Shown in pieces: positions 9,782 through 23,457 of a DNA stretch of 64,000 bases (position 1 is the stretch's first letter; every line of letters begins with the position of its first letter). Position numbers and translations under genes: made by a program. The stretch spans positions 55,479,007 through 55,543,006 of the forward strand of contig CM053269.1 in assembly GCA_028583415.1 (NCBI GenBank), read 5' to 3'. This DNA comes from Protea cynaroides (taxonomy: Eukaryota > Streptophyta > Magnoliopsida > Proteales > Proteaceae). The notes under the pieces are model-generated. The model made no database searches. It was given only the letters and a program-made list of their open reading frames with translations, and had not been told where the DNA came from.

Positions 9782-12711
9782 TTAATGTATTTTATTACCA
9801 AAAATGATAATGTATACCAAAAACTATTTTTTATCATCTCAAACTGTGTTCATGATTACCAAACACAACCTAAAACTAAGGTAACATATAAGGTAGGGTC
9901 AGATATTAAATATATGTTTTTTACCAAAAAAATAAAAAAAAAGATATTAAATATATGTTAATGGAAGTATAAAATAATATGGTTCTCTCAATTTTGCAGT
10001 TCTTTTCAGATCTCTACGCACTTTGATGCATCAATACACGTGATTTGCTTGGAAAGGGAAGGGGACCAATGGACCATTTACTGATTTTAGAATCTCATGA
10101 GATATTTGTGCTTTTCGGTTGAAGGCGTGTTTGGTAAGCAAGTTAGACTATCTTTACCTGTCCTAAAGTCAAACCCCAACTAATATTAGGATATTACTAT
10201 TTTACTATGTTTACTCTATGGTAAAAAAAAACAGGAATTAGTGAATGAGTTTATCAGAACATCAATATAGGAGAAATCTCTTGTGTTATATATATCAATG
10301 GAGATGAAAAAATAGTATTGAATTTTTTTTTTTTTTTTTTTTTTTGTAAGGTTGCAACAGAAGAGTTAACTTAAAAGCACGGAAGGAATCTAATGAAGTC
10401 TGGTTTGGCAGAGAAGAATTATTGTCCACCTCCACCGCCAATAAAAGTAAAAAGAAAAAAAAAAAAACATCAAATTATCAAAGAGGGTAGTGGTGGTCAA
10501 CCGGTGGAGGACAAAAAAGCTGACAAGGGTAGTTATTTAGCTGCACATGGAACTCATATATGTACATGTACCTCTTCAAATACCACATTTCACTACCATC
10601 TAAGATGCTGTAACCACCCCCACCCCCCACCTCCACAGGGTTTTAGGGCTTGACAATTAAATAATCTCTCAACCATATATAGGTGTGATTATTTCATGTG
10701 TTATTTTAAAGTCTCAAGTAATCCCATGAGTCTTTGGATTAGGTTATCTAATATCTTTATGAGAAAAGATTAATTTCTATAGTTACGGGTGTGGGAAGAA
10801 TTTGTTACGTTTTACTAATTCGGAGAACCCACATGATTAGAAAGAGAAAGAATACAAGACGTAAGGAACTTAGGATTCTTCATATTAATAAGGGGGTGGA
10901 AGTTGGGAGAGATATATTAAATTTATGGTATCATTGAAAGGGAATCTATTATTTCTTCTTCTTCTTTTTTTAATTCTTTTTTTGAATAATTGGTAATAAT
11001 ACTAAATAAAGAAGATGTTGTCGTGACTTGGTGACTTGGTGACTTGGTGACTTGAGAAAATGGGAGACAAAGAAGTTTGAGTACAAACTAACAAAACTCC
11101 TAAAAAAAAAGTCTGAATAGGAACTGTTTTCAGATCTTGGAGTCATGAAGTGTGCTTGGTTTTCATCATCCAACAACAAAATGGGTAGCAAATGAGACTG
11201 TTATATCTACTTTAATCATTTTATGAAGACAAAAATTATCTAAATTGGAGTCTACTTCACGGGTTGAGGTTTCCTGTTCGATACTCCGATTGCGTGTATC
11301 CTATGTCAACGTAGGGTCCAATAGAGAGCAAACACAATGTCTCATACAGGAGCACATTGGGAGACACAATTGGATAAAAAAAATTCCCTTATTTTATCAG
11401 GGACATATTTTTAATATGGGGTCACCTCCATAATAACCCTTTTGCCTTATAAGCCTTCTACACACACTCTCATGAAGCATCATTGCATATCATGCTAATC
11501 CTTCATCATTTTGCCCCCTTCTCCATCCATCATATTCTCCATAATCATCTCTCTCTCTCTCTCTTCTCTCAAAACCCAATCCAAGATCCCACCTCAAATA
11601 TCCACTTGGTTTACTTTCTAATTCTCCCTTTTTCTGAAAAATTGTTTTTAATCTTTTTGGGTGGCTTGGGATGTACTGTTCTTCTCCAACTTTCTCAGGA
11701 ATACAAGGACATGTTCTCCACTAGGGAGGTGTGTGAGTCCCAGCTTGCTGCCCATATGTAATCATAAATTTTGTTAGGACATATTTTTAGGGTTTGTGAT
11801 GGGAGTCTTGTAGTTTTTAGAAGAGTGAATGGAAAGATAGGCCCTTTAGTCCATCAAAAAGCTTTGCTACTTTCTAAACTCTCACCTACCCATCAAATTT
11901 CAATGTATCACAAGTCACAACTTAAAGACCTCTGATGAACCATAAATCCTAGTGACTAGTTTCTGATTCATTTGGGCTTCATCTAAAGCAAACTGTAGTC
12001 AATCCAATGAATGTTCCACCAGTCTTTGTTGGCCCAATGCAAAAATTTGCAGAAATTTTGTACTAAAAGGGAGCACTTAGTGCATAAGAGTCTCACCACC
12101 ATGGGATTCGGAAAGAACTAATGTATGTCGTCTTACTCCCGCTTTACATAGAGGTGAAATTTTATAGTAACCACCAATTAAATACGGCTATTAAGTGAAT
12201 CTTTTGGCCTTCACTTTATTTGCACCACCAATTTGGTGGGATACTCTTGTGATAATTCAATGAACTAACTTTGTGGTTCTTTAAAACCTACTTTAAACAA
12301 AAGCAAAGCTTTGGTGTCCTTTGGTGTCCTTTGGTCCTTTGCTTGACAAGATTAAGGAAAGATCAAGCAAGATTAAGGAAAGAATTCAGTGTTGGAAAAT
12401 ACCTATATTTACAAATTCTGCTAAAATTGCATTGGTAAATTTTGTTGCATCTTCTTTTCAATCCTATGTATGTCATCTTTGTTATTCTATTTGTTTTTTT
12501 TTTTTTAAATAAAAAATTTCCAGAATACCACTGTGGGGGCCCTTATATTTTGTTGATCATTTAAACTGAAAGATATAAATATATAGATCATATCGAATTT
12601 TGAAGTTACAACCACAACACTTTTTTCTATTTTTTGGGATAGGGGGAGGAGGAAGAGTAAAAGGCAATAGATTTTTCATCTTAATAGGACCCACCTAATT
12701 ATCTATAAATG
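9782..12711. other. Spacer with simple repeats, no supported gene
   Basis: Contains a poly-T run at 10323-10345 and a four-copy 9-bp tandem repeat (gtgacttg a/g type) at about 11025-11055. There are also short open frames near 10393-10653 and 11483-11761 with biased, repeat-derived composition. The last begins in a CT-rich stretch that could be an untranslated leader, but no downstream exon was found. Confidence 0.4.
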
Positions 12712-12941
12712 GGAAAGAAATCCTCTCCCATTGAGATTTGACAGGAGAGTCGGCGGTCAGGATGGATAGTTAATACCTGGCTCTCAGGTGAATCCGAGCC
12801 CTCCATCCGAGCTGACAAGCTGAGCCGACAGGGGTGTTGGCTCTTATGGAGGGCTCGGATTCACCCGAGAGTCAGATGTCGGCCATCCATCCGGGCCATC
12901 GACTCTCCTACCGAATCTCAGGCGGGAGAGGATGTCAATCC
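12712..12941. mobile_element. Mutator-type MITE (member 1)
   Basis: Foldback of 230 bp. The left end ggaaagaaatcctctccc and the reverse-complemented right end ggattgacatcctctccc match. The arms stay complementary through ggagagtcg, ggatggat and gtgaatccgagccctccat to the centre. It is flanked by ctataaatg (12703-12711) and ctatagatg (12942-12950), a 9-bp target duplication with one mismatch, as expected for Mutator-like transposition. It has no coding capacity. Confidence 0.8.
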
Positions 12942-13324
12942 CTATAGATGGGTCTGATTTACATTGGCAATGTATCAAATTTCATAACTAGAATTCAATC
13001 ATATACCTTATATTAGTACGACCCTGACCCTGTTGGTAATTCATGTATTAGTGTCTAACGGTGCAATTTTTGGATCGGAACCGTTTACCAAAATTAGATC
13101 AAACCGTTTAGTAAATAGTTTGGTTTTGATTTTCATTTCTAGACCATTTGCTAAATTGATTTGGTTAGGTTTCAGACCGTTTAAACTGCAATTTCAAACC
13201 GATTATGCATTGGATAAACCGTATTAAAGTAGACCGTTTAAAAGTTTAATAGTTATCTCTAACCCTAAAATAAACTAAACTATAATTATTTTAAACAATA
13301 TACAAAATGTGTTAATTGTTAAAT

Positions 13325-13326
<2 letters not shown>

Positions 13327-13356
<30 letters not shown>
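13327..13356. repeat. (CT)n microsatellite
   Basis: About 15 CT units upstream of the LTR element, followed by a short stretch with no recognised gene. Confidence 0.9.
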
Positions 13357-13361
<5 letters not shown>

Positions 13362-13627
13362 TAGTCAGTGTATGGTGGCGGTGAACTAGGCTACAAGCAT
13401 TGCCGCCTCCCATCTTGGTGACTTCCTTCTTCATTTGCCACTGGTGGCTAGTGCAGCGTACAATGCTGATTATGCTACTCCCCCACTAATCGACCTACAG
13501 CGTGTCCCGTGATCAAGGGATCATGAGGTCTACCTATTCATAAAAGAAAAACCGTAATTAACTTAGCTTTGTGCCATGCAGATAAATAGATCCATTCTTC
13601 AAATTCAAAATATAAAAAAGAAACTTT

Positions 13628-14060
13628 TGTAAGATATTTTTATGGGTTAAATTAATTATAAGGTTAGTTGGTTCAGTAGGGGTCTGATTAGAGGTAAACC
13701 AGTTTAAGTATGATTAGAGATGGACCAACCTAGTCCACTGTGGGACTGGTCCAGGGTTGGGGGTGGTATTATAAATACCAATGGTTATGGTCCCCACAGT
13801 CATGATGTTATTTTCTTCTCATGTTCCCATATGCAGAGAGAAGGTCAAGGGATTCCGACAGACTGTGGAAGACTTTGATCCAAGCATTCCAAGCATTCAG
13901 AGAGAAAGAAAAAATCGAAAATCAATCTACAACAAAAGGTATGTGTTTTATCATCTCTTTTCAATACCCATTGTATTCTAGTAATCTGTGTGATGTGTTC
14001 GTTAGGGTTCATTAAAAATCCCATAAAAAAAAAATCCAAGAGAGATCTAAAATTCTTACA
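13628..14060 (+). repeat. 5' LTR of the Copia-type element
   Basis: Begins TG and ends CA, 433 bp. It contains a candidate core promoter (gtattataaatacc near 13768). Position 14062 onward is the tRNA-Met-type primer-binding site. It pairs with 18859-19290. Confidence 0.9.
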
Positions 14061-15097
14061 GTGGTATCAAAGCCACCTTTACAGATCTAGGATCGATGAG
14101 AAAGCATTGTAACGAATTCATGTTTGATAGAATTGGAAAAGAGAGAGATTTTTCTCTCAAATTTTTCATATGAACTTGTCTAGGATTTGGACCCTTGAAT
14201 TTTTTTTTCAGGCCGTTAAAAAGTAAAATAAATTTTATAGGATTGTAGGTCTCGGAGAGACGGAGCCGGCGACATAAGGGTGGTTGCCGAAAGTTTCCTG
14301 ACGAGTTTCACGCGCCTCCTGAAAAAGCGTGTGAATCCACACCCCGATGGTAATTTAAAAAAAAAAAAAAAAAAAAAAAGGGGAAAAGGTAGGGCTGACG
14401 TCACCTGGTCAACCCCGTATTGGCCCGAGCCAATCTGGGCCAGTCCAGGACCAAACCAGTGCCCAAACCAGCCCTGCTAAGGGGACTCGAGAAACCTGAG
14501 TCGTGGCACACATGCGAGGCACACGTGTAACCTGTGACAGACCCAGGCCTCGACCCGAAAACCCCAAATTATTGAACCGTTACCTGACTCGTTAACCGGG
14601 ATGGTTGACCCGAAAACCATCTACTTTGGCCCGAAACCAGGATGGTTGGACTGGATGGTCCAGTGGCTGAACCGTCGGTCCAGACCGCGATTCAGTTTGA
14701 CCCTAGCCTGTTTGGTTCGTTTTGGACCAAAGTGTTTTCCAAACAAAAAAAAAAGGGTAATCAGTGGGTTCAATCTGATCAGAACCTAGCCCGGTAAGAC
14801 CAAATCGAGCCAGGCTGAACCGCCCAGAACCGGTTCAAGTTTATAAATGGTATGTGCCAACTTTGATCGATGATTGTAGGTGTTAGGAGCGTCGGATTTT
14901 GACGCAGTTTTTTGCACTGTATTCGTATTTTCATGCTCTATAGTTTGATACATAGTTTGACACATTTTGGTGATTTGAAGAATTTATTTTTGACTAAAAG
15001 GTGTCTGAAATTAGTTTGATTTGTAGTTTTCTGCTTGTTTGTTAGTTATTTTTTGTACTAAATGGTAGAAGGTTATGTGTGCATAAGGTTTTGTTTA

Positions 15098-15480
15098 GAA
15101 AAATTTCATCTACACCCCATCAAAGATTGTTAACATCATCTACACCTACAAGTTTGCAAAAACATCACTTAGGTCCCAAAACTTTGGCTGTGGTAATCAA
15201 AGAAGTCCACTCCATCAGTTAATTCCTGTTAGATGCTGACGTCAACTGAAATAAAATTTTTCATGGACAAGACTGCCCTTAGAGTAAAGGTAAAATACCA
15301 TTTTACCCTTCTTCTTCTTCTTCCTTTCCTCTTCTTCTTTCCTCTTCTGCTCTTCTCCATAGTCAGATTCATATGGCAGAAGCTGGTAATGGTTGTGGAT
15401 GAAAGCATATTAATAAATAATTTTTAATTTTATTTTTGTTCTTCATCGACTGAAATATATATATATATATATTTTTTTTG

Positions 15481-15523
<43 letters not shown>

Positions 15524-16453
15524 GAATACGCTTTGATTAAATTTACAGTTGAACCTTCAATCATGGAAATTTGTGTTCCTTTTGAGGAAGAAAAATGGTA
15601 GCAATTATGAGAATCACTCGAATTCGTAGGACCTGTTCCACCCAGCTAGTAATTTTTTTGATAGTTCTTTGATTATTAACGAGGATTGGAAGCAGAAAAA
15701 TCGGAGCCCTATAGACGCAGAGAGAGCGAGAGAATGAGGGAAGATGAGGTTCCCCTGTTAGAAGAGGGAAGCGAAGGATCTGTGATTCAAAGGATATGGG
15801 TGGAATCGAAGAAGATATGGCAGATCGCATGTCCTGCTATTTTCAGTCGTGTAGCCTTGTACGCCATGACTCTAATAATTCAAGCATTTGCAGGACATTT
15901 GAGAAATCTCGACCTAGCTGCAATCTCCATTGCTTCCACTGTCATCATCTCCATCAGTTTTGGAATTTTGGTACTGTTCCTTTCTTTATTTTCCATTTTC
16001 CTTCAATAGATTGCTCCTCTGATCCATCTCGATCTAGGGCTTCTAAATTTGATGAAACGAAGGATTTGTTTAGTTGGGTATGGCAAGCGCGTTGGAGAAG
16101 AATTCCCCTTCATCATGTCATGAATTCTTGCTAGATTCGATATTGATACTATAATGGGTTCTGCAGTTGTCGATGCGGTATTGTGGAAACGATGGAGTGC
16201 AAGCATATCCAGATTTTGTCTCAAGCTCACATTATCGAAAAAATTTTCACGTCGCCGGAGAAGAAGATTGTTGGAATAAATCTTTTAAGTTTTTTTAAAA
16301 TTAAAAAGATAAAATATAAAAATGAAGGGTAAAACTATATTTCAATAATTTTAGTGATTTTCGTCAGTTAAGTGGACCTAGGTGATGTTTCTGCATTCTT
16401 ATGGGTGTAGATGATGTTAACAATCTTTGATGGAGTGTAGATGAAATTTTTTC
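15098..16453 (+). mobile_element. Pack-MULE carrying MATE exon 1, nested in the LTR element
   Basis: Terminal inverted repeats of about 80 bp: the left arm starts gaaaaatttcatctacaccc, and the right arm in reverse complement starts gaaaaaatttcatctacact. Both continue through catcaaagattgttaacatc and catcatctacaccta to acatcac(t/c)taggtcc. A perfect 9-bp target duplication ttttgttta flanks it (15089-15097 and 16454-16462), the Mutator-superfamily hallmark. There is no transposase. The interior contains a (CTT)n-rich stretch, a (GA)n run at 15485-15522 and the MATE fragment at 15734-15970. A second interior block, about 16010-16260, is of unknown origin. Confidence 0.88.
15734..15970 (+). pseudogene. 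MATE/DTX transporter exon 1 fragment, transposon-captured
   Basis: Reads from ATG 15734 for 79 codons and stops being coding at a splice-donor-like gtactg at 15971. After an acidic start (MREDEVPLLEEG) come the MATE N-terminal features: WVESKKIWQIACPAIFSRV, then the first membrane helix (ALYAMTLIIQAFAGHL) and LDLAAISIASTV. The frame ends at FGIL, where plant DETOXIFICATION genes commonly have an exon end. None of the other MATE exons occurs downstream. With only one or two of the usual twelve helices it cannot transport. Its 5' side may include some captured leader. It is enclosed by MULE inverted repeats, so it is a captured fragment and not a resident gene. Confidence 0.85.
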
Positions 16454-16494
16454 TTTTGTTTATTGACCCACATGGTGCAGCAAAGTAGAGGTTT

Positions 16495-16860
16495 TGACGT
16501 ATAATTATGAAATTAGATGGAACCCACCAAAGTGGTACACTTAGTTTCATCATGATGTCTTTAAATTCAAAGTTCATGTATTTGTAAATGTTTGTGTAAG
16601 GGCGATGTACACCCAAAGGTGGCATTGTCAAGTTTTTATTCAAATTTAAGTTTGTAGGTGTCATGTGAAGGTTGGGTGGAATCCACCAAAGTGGTACACT
16701 CAGTTCCAACATGGTGGTCCTCAAACCCTAAATTTGTGTATTTACATATACAATAAATGATACATTTTTAATACACTATTCTCAATGGTGTGAAATGCAG
16801 TTAAGAAAGACAGTGTTAATCCAAATGTGGCATTGTCAAAGTTAAAGGTATGTTCATGCA
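16495..16860. repeat. Imperfect tandem repeat in the LTR element leader
   Basis: Two to three degenerate units of about 160-170 bp share the phrases ccaccaaagtggtacac (16525 and 16685), then cccaaaggtggcattgtcaa / ccaaatgtggcattgtcaa (about 16611 and 16821). They lie between the Pack-MULE and gag and are non-coding. Confidence 0.6.
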
Positions 16861-17234
16861 CATGAGTTGAAAGGATTTTGACTTTAGGGGTCTCATTAAC
16901 CTAAAGGTGGTGGGATTTTCGAGAATCATTATTCTTTCGCAGCCACTGCACAGAAACTGAGAAGACTATTGCATGTTTATCCCAAAGGAGAATGTGTAGT
17001 TGGTTCATTCTTAGAAAAAAGGATATTTATTTACATGAATGGTTGATATGGTTAATGCAATGATATATGTTTGAACTCATGCATTGATATTTTCATCTAA
17101 GTATAGTTGTTCCAAATAGGGTTTTGATATTTATTTCTTTTTATTTGAGACAAAGTAGAAGTAAATATAATTGTATGTGTTTGTATGAGTTTCGCATGAT
17201 TTTTCTATTACTTTATATTTTTGTTTGAACTCAT

Positions 17235-18120
17235 ATGGTGATGATGGTTTATATCTCCCAAGATGTCCATCCCATGACTATGCCAGGTAGTTTAGTAGTT
17301 ACTATTTATTCCCTGTCTGGGATGAGTTTTAAAAGATTTTATGAACAGTTAGAAGCGAGTCTAGGTTTAATTGACTTGGATATGACGCTTAAAGTAGATA
17401 AACTTGCTATCATCACTGATACTAGTACTCTAGAAGAGAAGGAGTAAATGACAAAGTGGATGACAACAAATAAAAAGTCTATGTTGCTCATGAGGTAGAC
17501 CATTTTTGAAACCATGCGTGATGGTGTTCAAGCCAAGGAGACGGCCAAAGAATATTTAAAAGAGATCAAAGGGAAGTTAGAGCTTTCTGACAGAGGACAG
17601 AGAAGCACCTTGATGAACAAACTTACTAATGCAAAGTTTGACATTAATGGAAGTGTCAGAGATCATTTCATGGAGCTTGCTGCTACTGCTGAGAAGATTA
17701 AAGGCTGGGAATAAACGTTGATGATGAGTTCGTGATCCGTTGTGCGTTATCCTCATTACTTGAAGAGTATTACCAGATACAAGTGGTGTATAATACTCAG
17801 GAAGAAGAATGTGATATGAACAAATTAATCTATGTTTGTATTAAAGAAGAAATGAGACTAAAGAAAAGATTTGAAAGTGTCAATGTCACTAGTCATCATT
17901 CCAGAGAAGATAAGGGTAAAGGAAAAATTGGGTTAGGACCTTATAGAAAAGACAAACACTCTTTTAAGAAAGAAAAACCTTATGATAGAGATATGAGTGA
18001 TGTTGAATGTTTCTAATGCCATAAGAAGGGGTACATGAAGAGAGAATGTAAGGCAAGAGAAGCTTGGTTGGAGAAGAAGAAGAAGAAAACTGAGACACCA
18101 GAGAAAGAAGACACCAAATG
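17235..18120 (+). pseudogene. gag: Broken Copia-type gag
   Basis: Capsid-type segments typical of plant Copia gag are readable (FETMRDGVQAKETAKEYLKE, LMNKLTNAKFDINGSVRDHF, then SSLLEEYYQIQVVYN and a Lys-rich tail). The reading is broken by TAA at 17445, TAG near 17493, a TAA plus frame change near 17712, and a TAA near 18014. The last lies inside the CCHC zinc knuckle (C-x2-C-x4-H-x4-C), where the His is also replaced by Tyr (CHKKGYMKREC). It is non-functional as written, and no pol frame follows. Confidence 0.8.
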
Positions 18121-18858
18121 ATGATGTCGTTTAATACAGTTGTCTTTAGATTATTTTTTGGACATTTTTTTATTGACTTACAATTCAGTTATTTATTTTA
18201 GAAGATTTTATTTGACATGTTTTGATAGAATTAAATTTCATACTAAATTTAAATGAAGATATTTTATTAGTTTATATATTCTTTTAGAAATTGTATTATC
18301 TGTGGGAGTCTTTAAATTCTCTTAGCCAGTGGGAGTGTTTAGATCTACTTGATTAGTGGAGATCTGGTAGTTGATGGTTTATCCATGATTGTTTATGTTG
18401 CCTATAGTTTAATGGACAAGATTATTGGTAAGCATTAATTTCATTGCTTGTATGTATTATTGATTATTTAAGACATGTTAAAGTTGCAACATGGTATTTA
18501 ATAAAAAAAGGTGATAAGTCAAAGTATGATATTAGTACAAATTGGAGGCGATTTGCTTATATAAGTTGGATAATATCAAAGTGCGTTGACTTATAAGGAT
18601 TTTAAGGTAACGGGATCGTGATAATTCAATAATTGGATTTAAGTATTCATCTTAAAGTAATCTATGTCATTAAGTAGACATCTGTATGTGACTGATATAA
18701 GGAGGTACATCGGATGTGTAGGAGTACTTTTTGCTGTTGTTCGATATTGGTAGGCTTGATAACTGAATCAAAGTAAAGGATGGTTTTGGTGTAATTAGAT
18801 TACAAGGCCACATTGGATCAATGGTGAATTTATAATTAATATAGTCAAAGTGGGAGAT

Positions 18859-19290
18859 TGTAAGATGTTTTTATAGCCTAAATTAATTATAAAGTTAGTT
18901 GGTTCAGTGGGAGTCTGATTACAGGTAGACTAGTTTAAGTATGATTAGAGATGGACTAACCTGGTCCACTGTGAGACTGATCCAGGGTTGGGGGTGGTAT
19001 TATAAATATCAATGGTTAGGGTCCCCACAGCCACAGTGTTATTTTCTTCTCTTGTTCCCATACGCAGAGAGAAGGTCAAGGGATCTCGACAGGCTCTAGA
19101 AGACTTTGATCCAAGCATTCCAAGCATTCAGAGAGAAAGAAACGATCGAAAATCAATCTACAGCAAGAGATATGTGTCTTATCATCTCTTTTCAATACTT
19201 ATTGTATTCTAGTAATCTGTATGGTGTGTTCGTTAAGATTCATAGAAAATCTCATAAGAAAAACCCAAAAGAGATCCAAAAATTCATACA
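18859..19290 (+). repeat. 3' LTR of the Copia-type element
   Basis: 432 bp, preceded by the polypurine tract at about 18846-18858 and followed by the target duplication acttt. I counted about 45-50 mismatches against the 5' LTR, so the insertion is not recent. Confidence 0.9.
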
Positions 19291-19295
19291 ACTTT

Positions 19296-20727
<1,432 letters not shown>

Positions 20728-21083
20728 GTTTATTTTTATTATTATTTTTTATTAACGATTACCTTAGTTAAATGATTCATAATGTACAGATCTTTAGGTT
20801 TTTTATTTTTATTCTTTTTTTTTTAACCTTATTCAAATAGTTTCACAAAGAATTGAATTTTGGGATATTTTAATGGTAAGATCACGAGTTTGAAGTTAGT
20901 TTCAAACATTCATTTTATAAATCAAATATAGGAATTAATAATTGGAGGACAATGTAATATAAAAAGATTTTATTTTACACCCTTGTCTACAAAAATTTTC
21001 TTCTTAAAGATAAAGCCAATTTCAAAAATTGGGCTATAATAGAAAACTAGGCTGCCCCGGATTTGTGCTCAGTTTTGTAAGTC

Positions 21084-21205
21084 CGATCCACATCCTCTCC
21101 TCTCAAAGGTTCGGGAGGAGGGGTGGCAATTCCATTGGATGACCCACACCTGGGGTTCGGATTCTGTCCGAGCCGACACCTCTGGGAGGAAAGGATTTGA
21201 ATAGG
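21084..21205. mobile_element. Shortened member of the Mutator-type MITE family (member 2)
   Basis: The left end gatccacatcctctcc and the reverse-complemented right end (tattcaaatcctttcctcc) match the family terminus. The inner words gggaggaggggtggcaa and gtccgagccgacacc are family-specific. It is about 120 bp, half the usual length, so probably an internal deletion derivative. No clear target duplication. Confidence 0.6.
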
Positions 21206-23357
21206 GTCAGAGTCATACAACCCAACTACAATATAGACCATTTACATGTTAAACAAACCCTAGAGATGGGAGATTTGAAAAGAGAACCAATATGAATAGG
21301 ATTTTCTTTAGAATTCACTGCAACGGATAGCAACTGGTATTTGAGGTCTTCCAAAGTCCTACTGTTGATCGATGTGGGATTATTGTCCACAGTTTCTCTC
21401 ATCTGTTATTTTTTTTTTTTTTCTCTAATCAAATGTATTGAAAGTCATACTTGTTGCTATCTTGTAAGCCATGCATGTATTTCCATGAATTATCATGCAG
21501 TCATGAAAGGGGGTTGATTGATTAATTGGGATATTCAAATTTCAAGGATATAATGCAATTTAATTAATTTTTCAGCATAAATTATTGATTAGATGTTTTT
21601 GTCATGGTGATGTATAATAAATCTAAAGGAAAAGGGACCCAACACATAACCAATGAGAAAATTGGAATATATGAAACATTTATATTACCCCATCATTCCT
21701 GGCCGCTGTTTCCTCATATACCCACAATGCATCCGCGCGCATTGGCTATCATCCGTTGAAAAAACAATAAGAAATTTGTAAATTAAAAATGGAAGCCCCA
21801 CAAGAGACAAGCTGGGCCCACCAAGAATTATTATTATTATCATTATTACTATATTACTATATAAATCTATCAATAATTACTATTATTATCATTTCTCCAA
21901 AAAAATTTCTTTAGTTTTTATTTTTTATTTTTTATTTTTTCGGTTCGCACATGAAACTTTTGGTCTTTAAATTTTCTCATCTTCTTCTTTCTCATTTTTT
22001 TCATTGGATTAGAGGAATGGCTTGTTACATGCCTTTTTCTTCTTTTTTTTTTTTTTTTTTTAAAGTAAATCTTGCATTCCGTTTGGATAGATAAAATCTT
22101 TATTCGCTCACGAAATAATGTCTCGAAATGTATAAGAGAAGAAAGGCATGGAATCAAGCATTCCATCCTTGTTGAATATGCCAATGTTTCTCGAACAATT
22201 AGTTTTTCGTTTTTTTAACATCTTAACTCCCATTGGATCCTTAAAATGAAAAAACTACCATTATTCATACGTCAACTCTTTCTTGATGTTTATTAATATT
22301 ATGACTCATGGGAGGATGGAAATTCTATACTCTTACATAATGTTTCAAAGATTGGAGCTTTTTTTAGACTTAGTTTGCTTTCGAAAATCTTTATACTTGT
22401 TTGATCTAATGTTTGGATTGAAATCCTTGAATAGTAAAAAAATAATAACGAGATCCCAATGGTAGAATCCTCTCACGTCCATCGTAAAACTTTTATCTTT
22501 CCAATGGATGAAACATATAAAATGTTACATGAGAAATGATGAAATATTCATCCTCCAATTGCTCATGTTGAACCTACACATACATCACGCAAATAAGAAA
22601 AAAAAAAAACACCAAGGAAGGATGCAATTTTCATCCTCCAAATAGCTCGTGCTTTGACTTTGAAGTCGCATGGATCATATGTGATTATAATTATACACCC
22701 AAGAATATCCTCTTTAAAATTCCAATAAAATTAATGGTTTGGAACATTTTATGACCAAAATACCCTCATGATAATCTAAAAATGTATACACTAACTAACT
22801 CTATGTGTATGGATGTAGTAACATCCAATCATTCATTTAGTGGAGGTTAGTATCCATTTATCGTGAATCATGATTGAAATTGAAACGTGGTACGATATGG
22901 TCCTACCCAATTGGTTGATCTGATTAATATGAGTACATAGGTATATGCTACTATTGTGCTACTTGATCAAGGGTAACTATGTAAGACCCCACCTGTACAT
23001 GCTTTCGCCCTGTGGTGGGGTCGCGTGATTTCATCATAGTTGTCCGCACGTCTGTTCTCCGTCGGAACCGGGATATCCGGAAACCCGCCCCACAAAAAAC
23101 CTGTCACTACGAGTACGATTTGAGGTCCGAATCCGAACCCACATCAGAAATTTCGGCATCTATTTTAGGTTTTCTTTATCGGGTCGGATTTTTTCGGATA
23201 GATGACATCTCTCAGATGAGACAAAGAGAATTACAAACGCCGACTTGATGATCTAATTTATATTATTATAATATTATTTAGACCTGTACAGATTCCGCTT
23301 CGGTCATTCTGGTTGGTTTCTGTTCTGGTTAACGATCAATTCACTCATTTCCAAAAT

Positions 23358-23401
<44 letters not shown>

Positions 23402-23457
23402 GCTTAAAGCTTTAGACGGGGTAGGAATCAGAATCGAATCGACGGAAGGCTCCAAAG
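21206..23457. other. Spacer and upstream region of the U-box kinase gene
   Basis: AT-rich with poly-A/T runs. A GC-richer island at about 22985-23250 has a long open frame without a recognised domain. A (GA)n run at 23362-23398 lies 60 bp before the start codon of the U-box kinase gene and is probably in its 5' leader. Confidence 0.45.

Larger units (their letters stand above)
13628..19290 (+). mobile_element. Non-autonomous Copia-type LTR retrotransposon, complete ends
   Basis: The 5' LTR is 13628-14060 and the 3' LTR 18859-19290; both start TGTAAGAT and end ACA, and they are roughly 88% identical by eye. The 5-bp target duplication acttt lies at 13623-13627 and 19291-19295. The primer-binding site tggtatcaaagcc begins at 14062 and corresponds to initiator tRNA-Met. 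A polypurine tract (aaagtgggaga) directly precedes the 3' LTR. The only coding relic is gag (about 17235-18120, broken). No protease, integrase, reverse transcriptase or RNase H was seen, so mobility would have depended on enzymes supplied in trans. A Pack-MULE is nested at 15098-16453; without it the element is about 4.3 kb. Confidence 0.9.

Noticed and set aside
11483..11761. 92-codon frame starting in a CT-rich stretch, possible leader or first exon
   Set aside because: Low-complexity start and no downstream exon found within several kilobases.
22985..23250. GC-richer open region upstream of the U-box kinase gene
   Set aside because: No recognisable protein. It does not join in frame to the USP exon, which has its own ATG.
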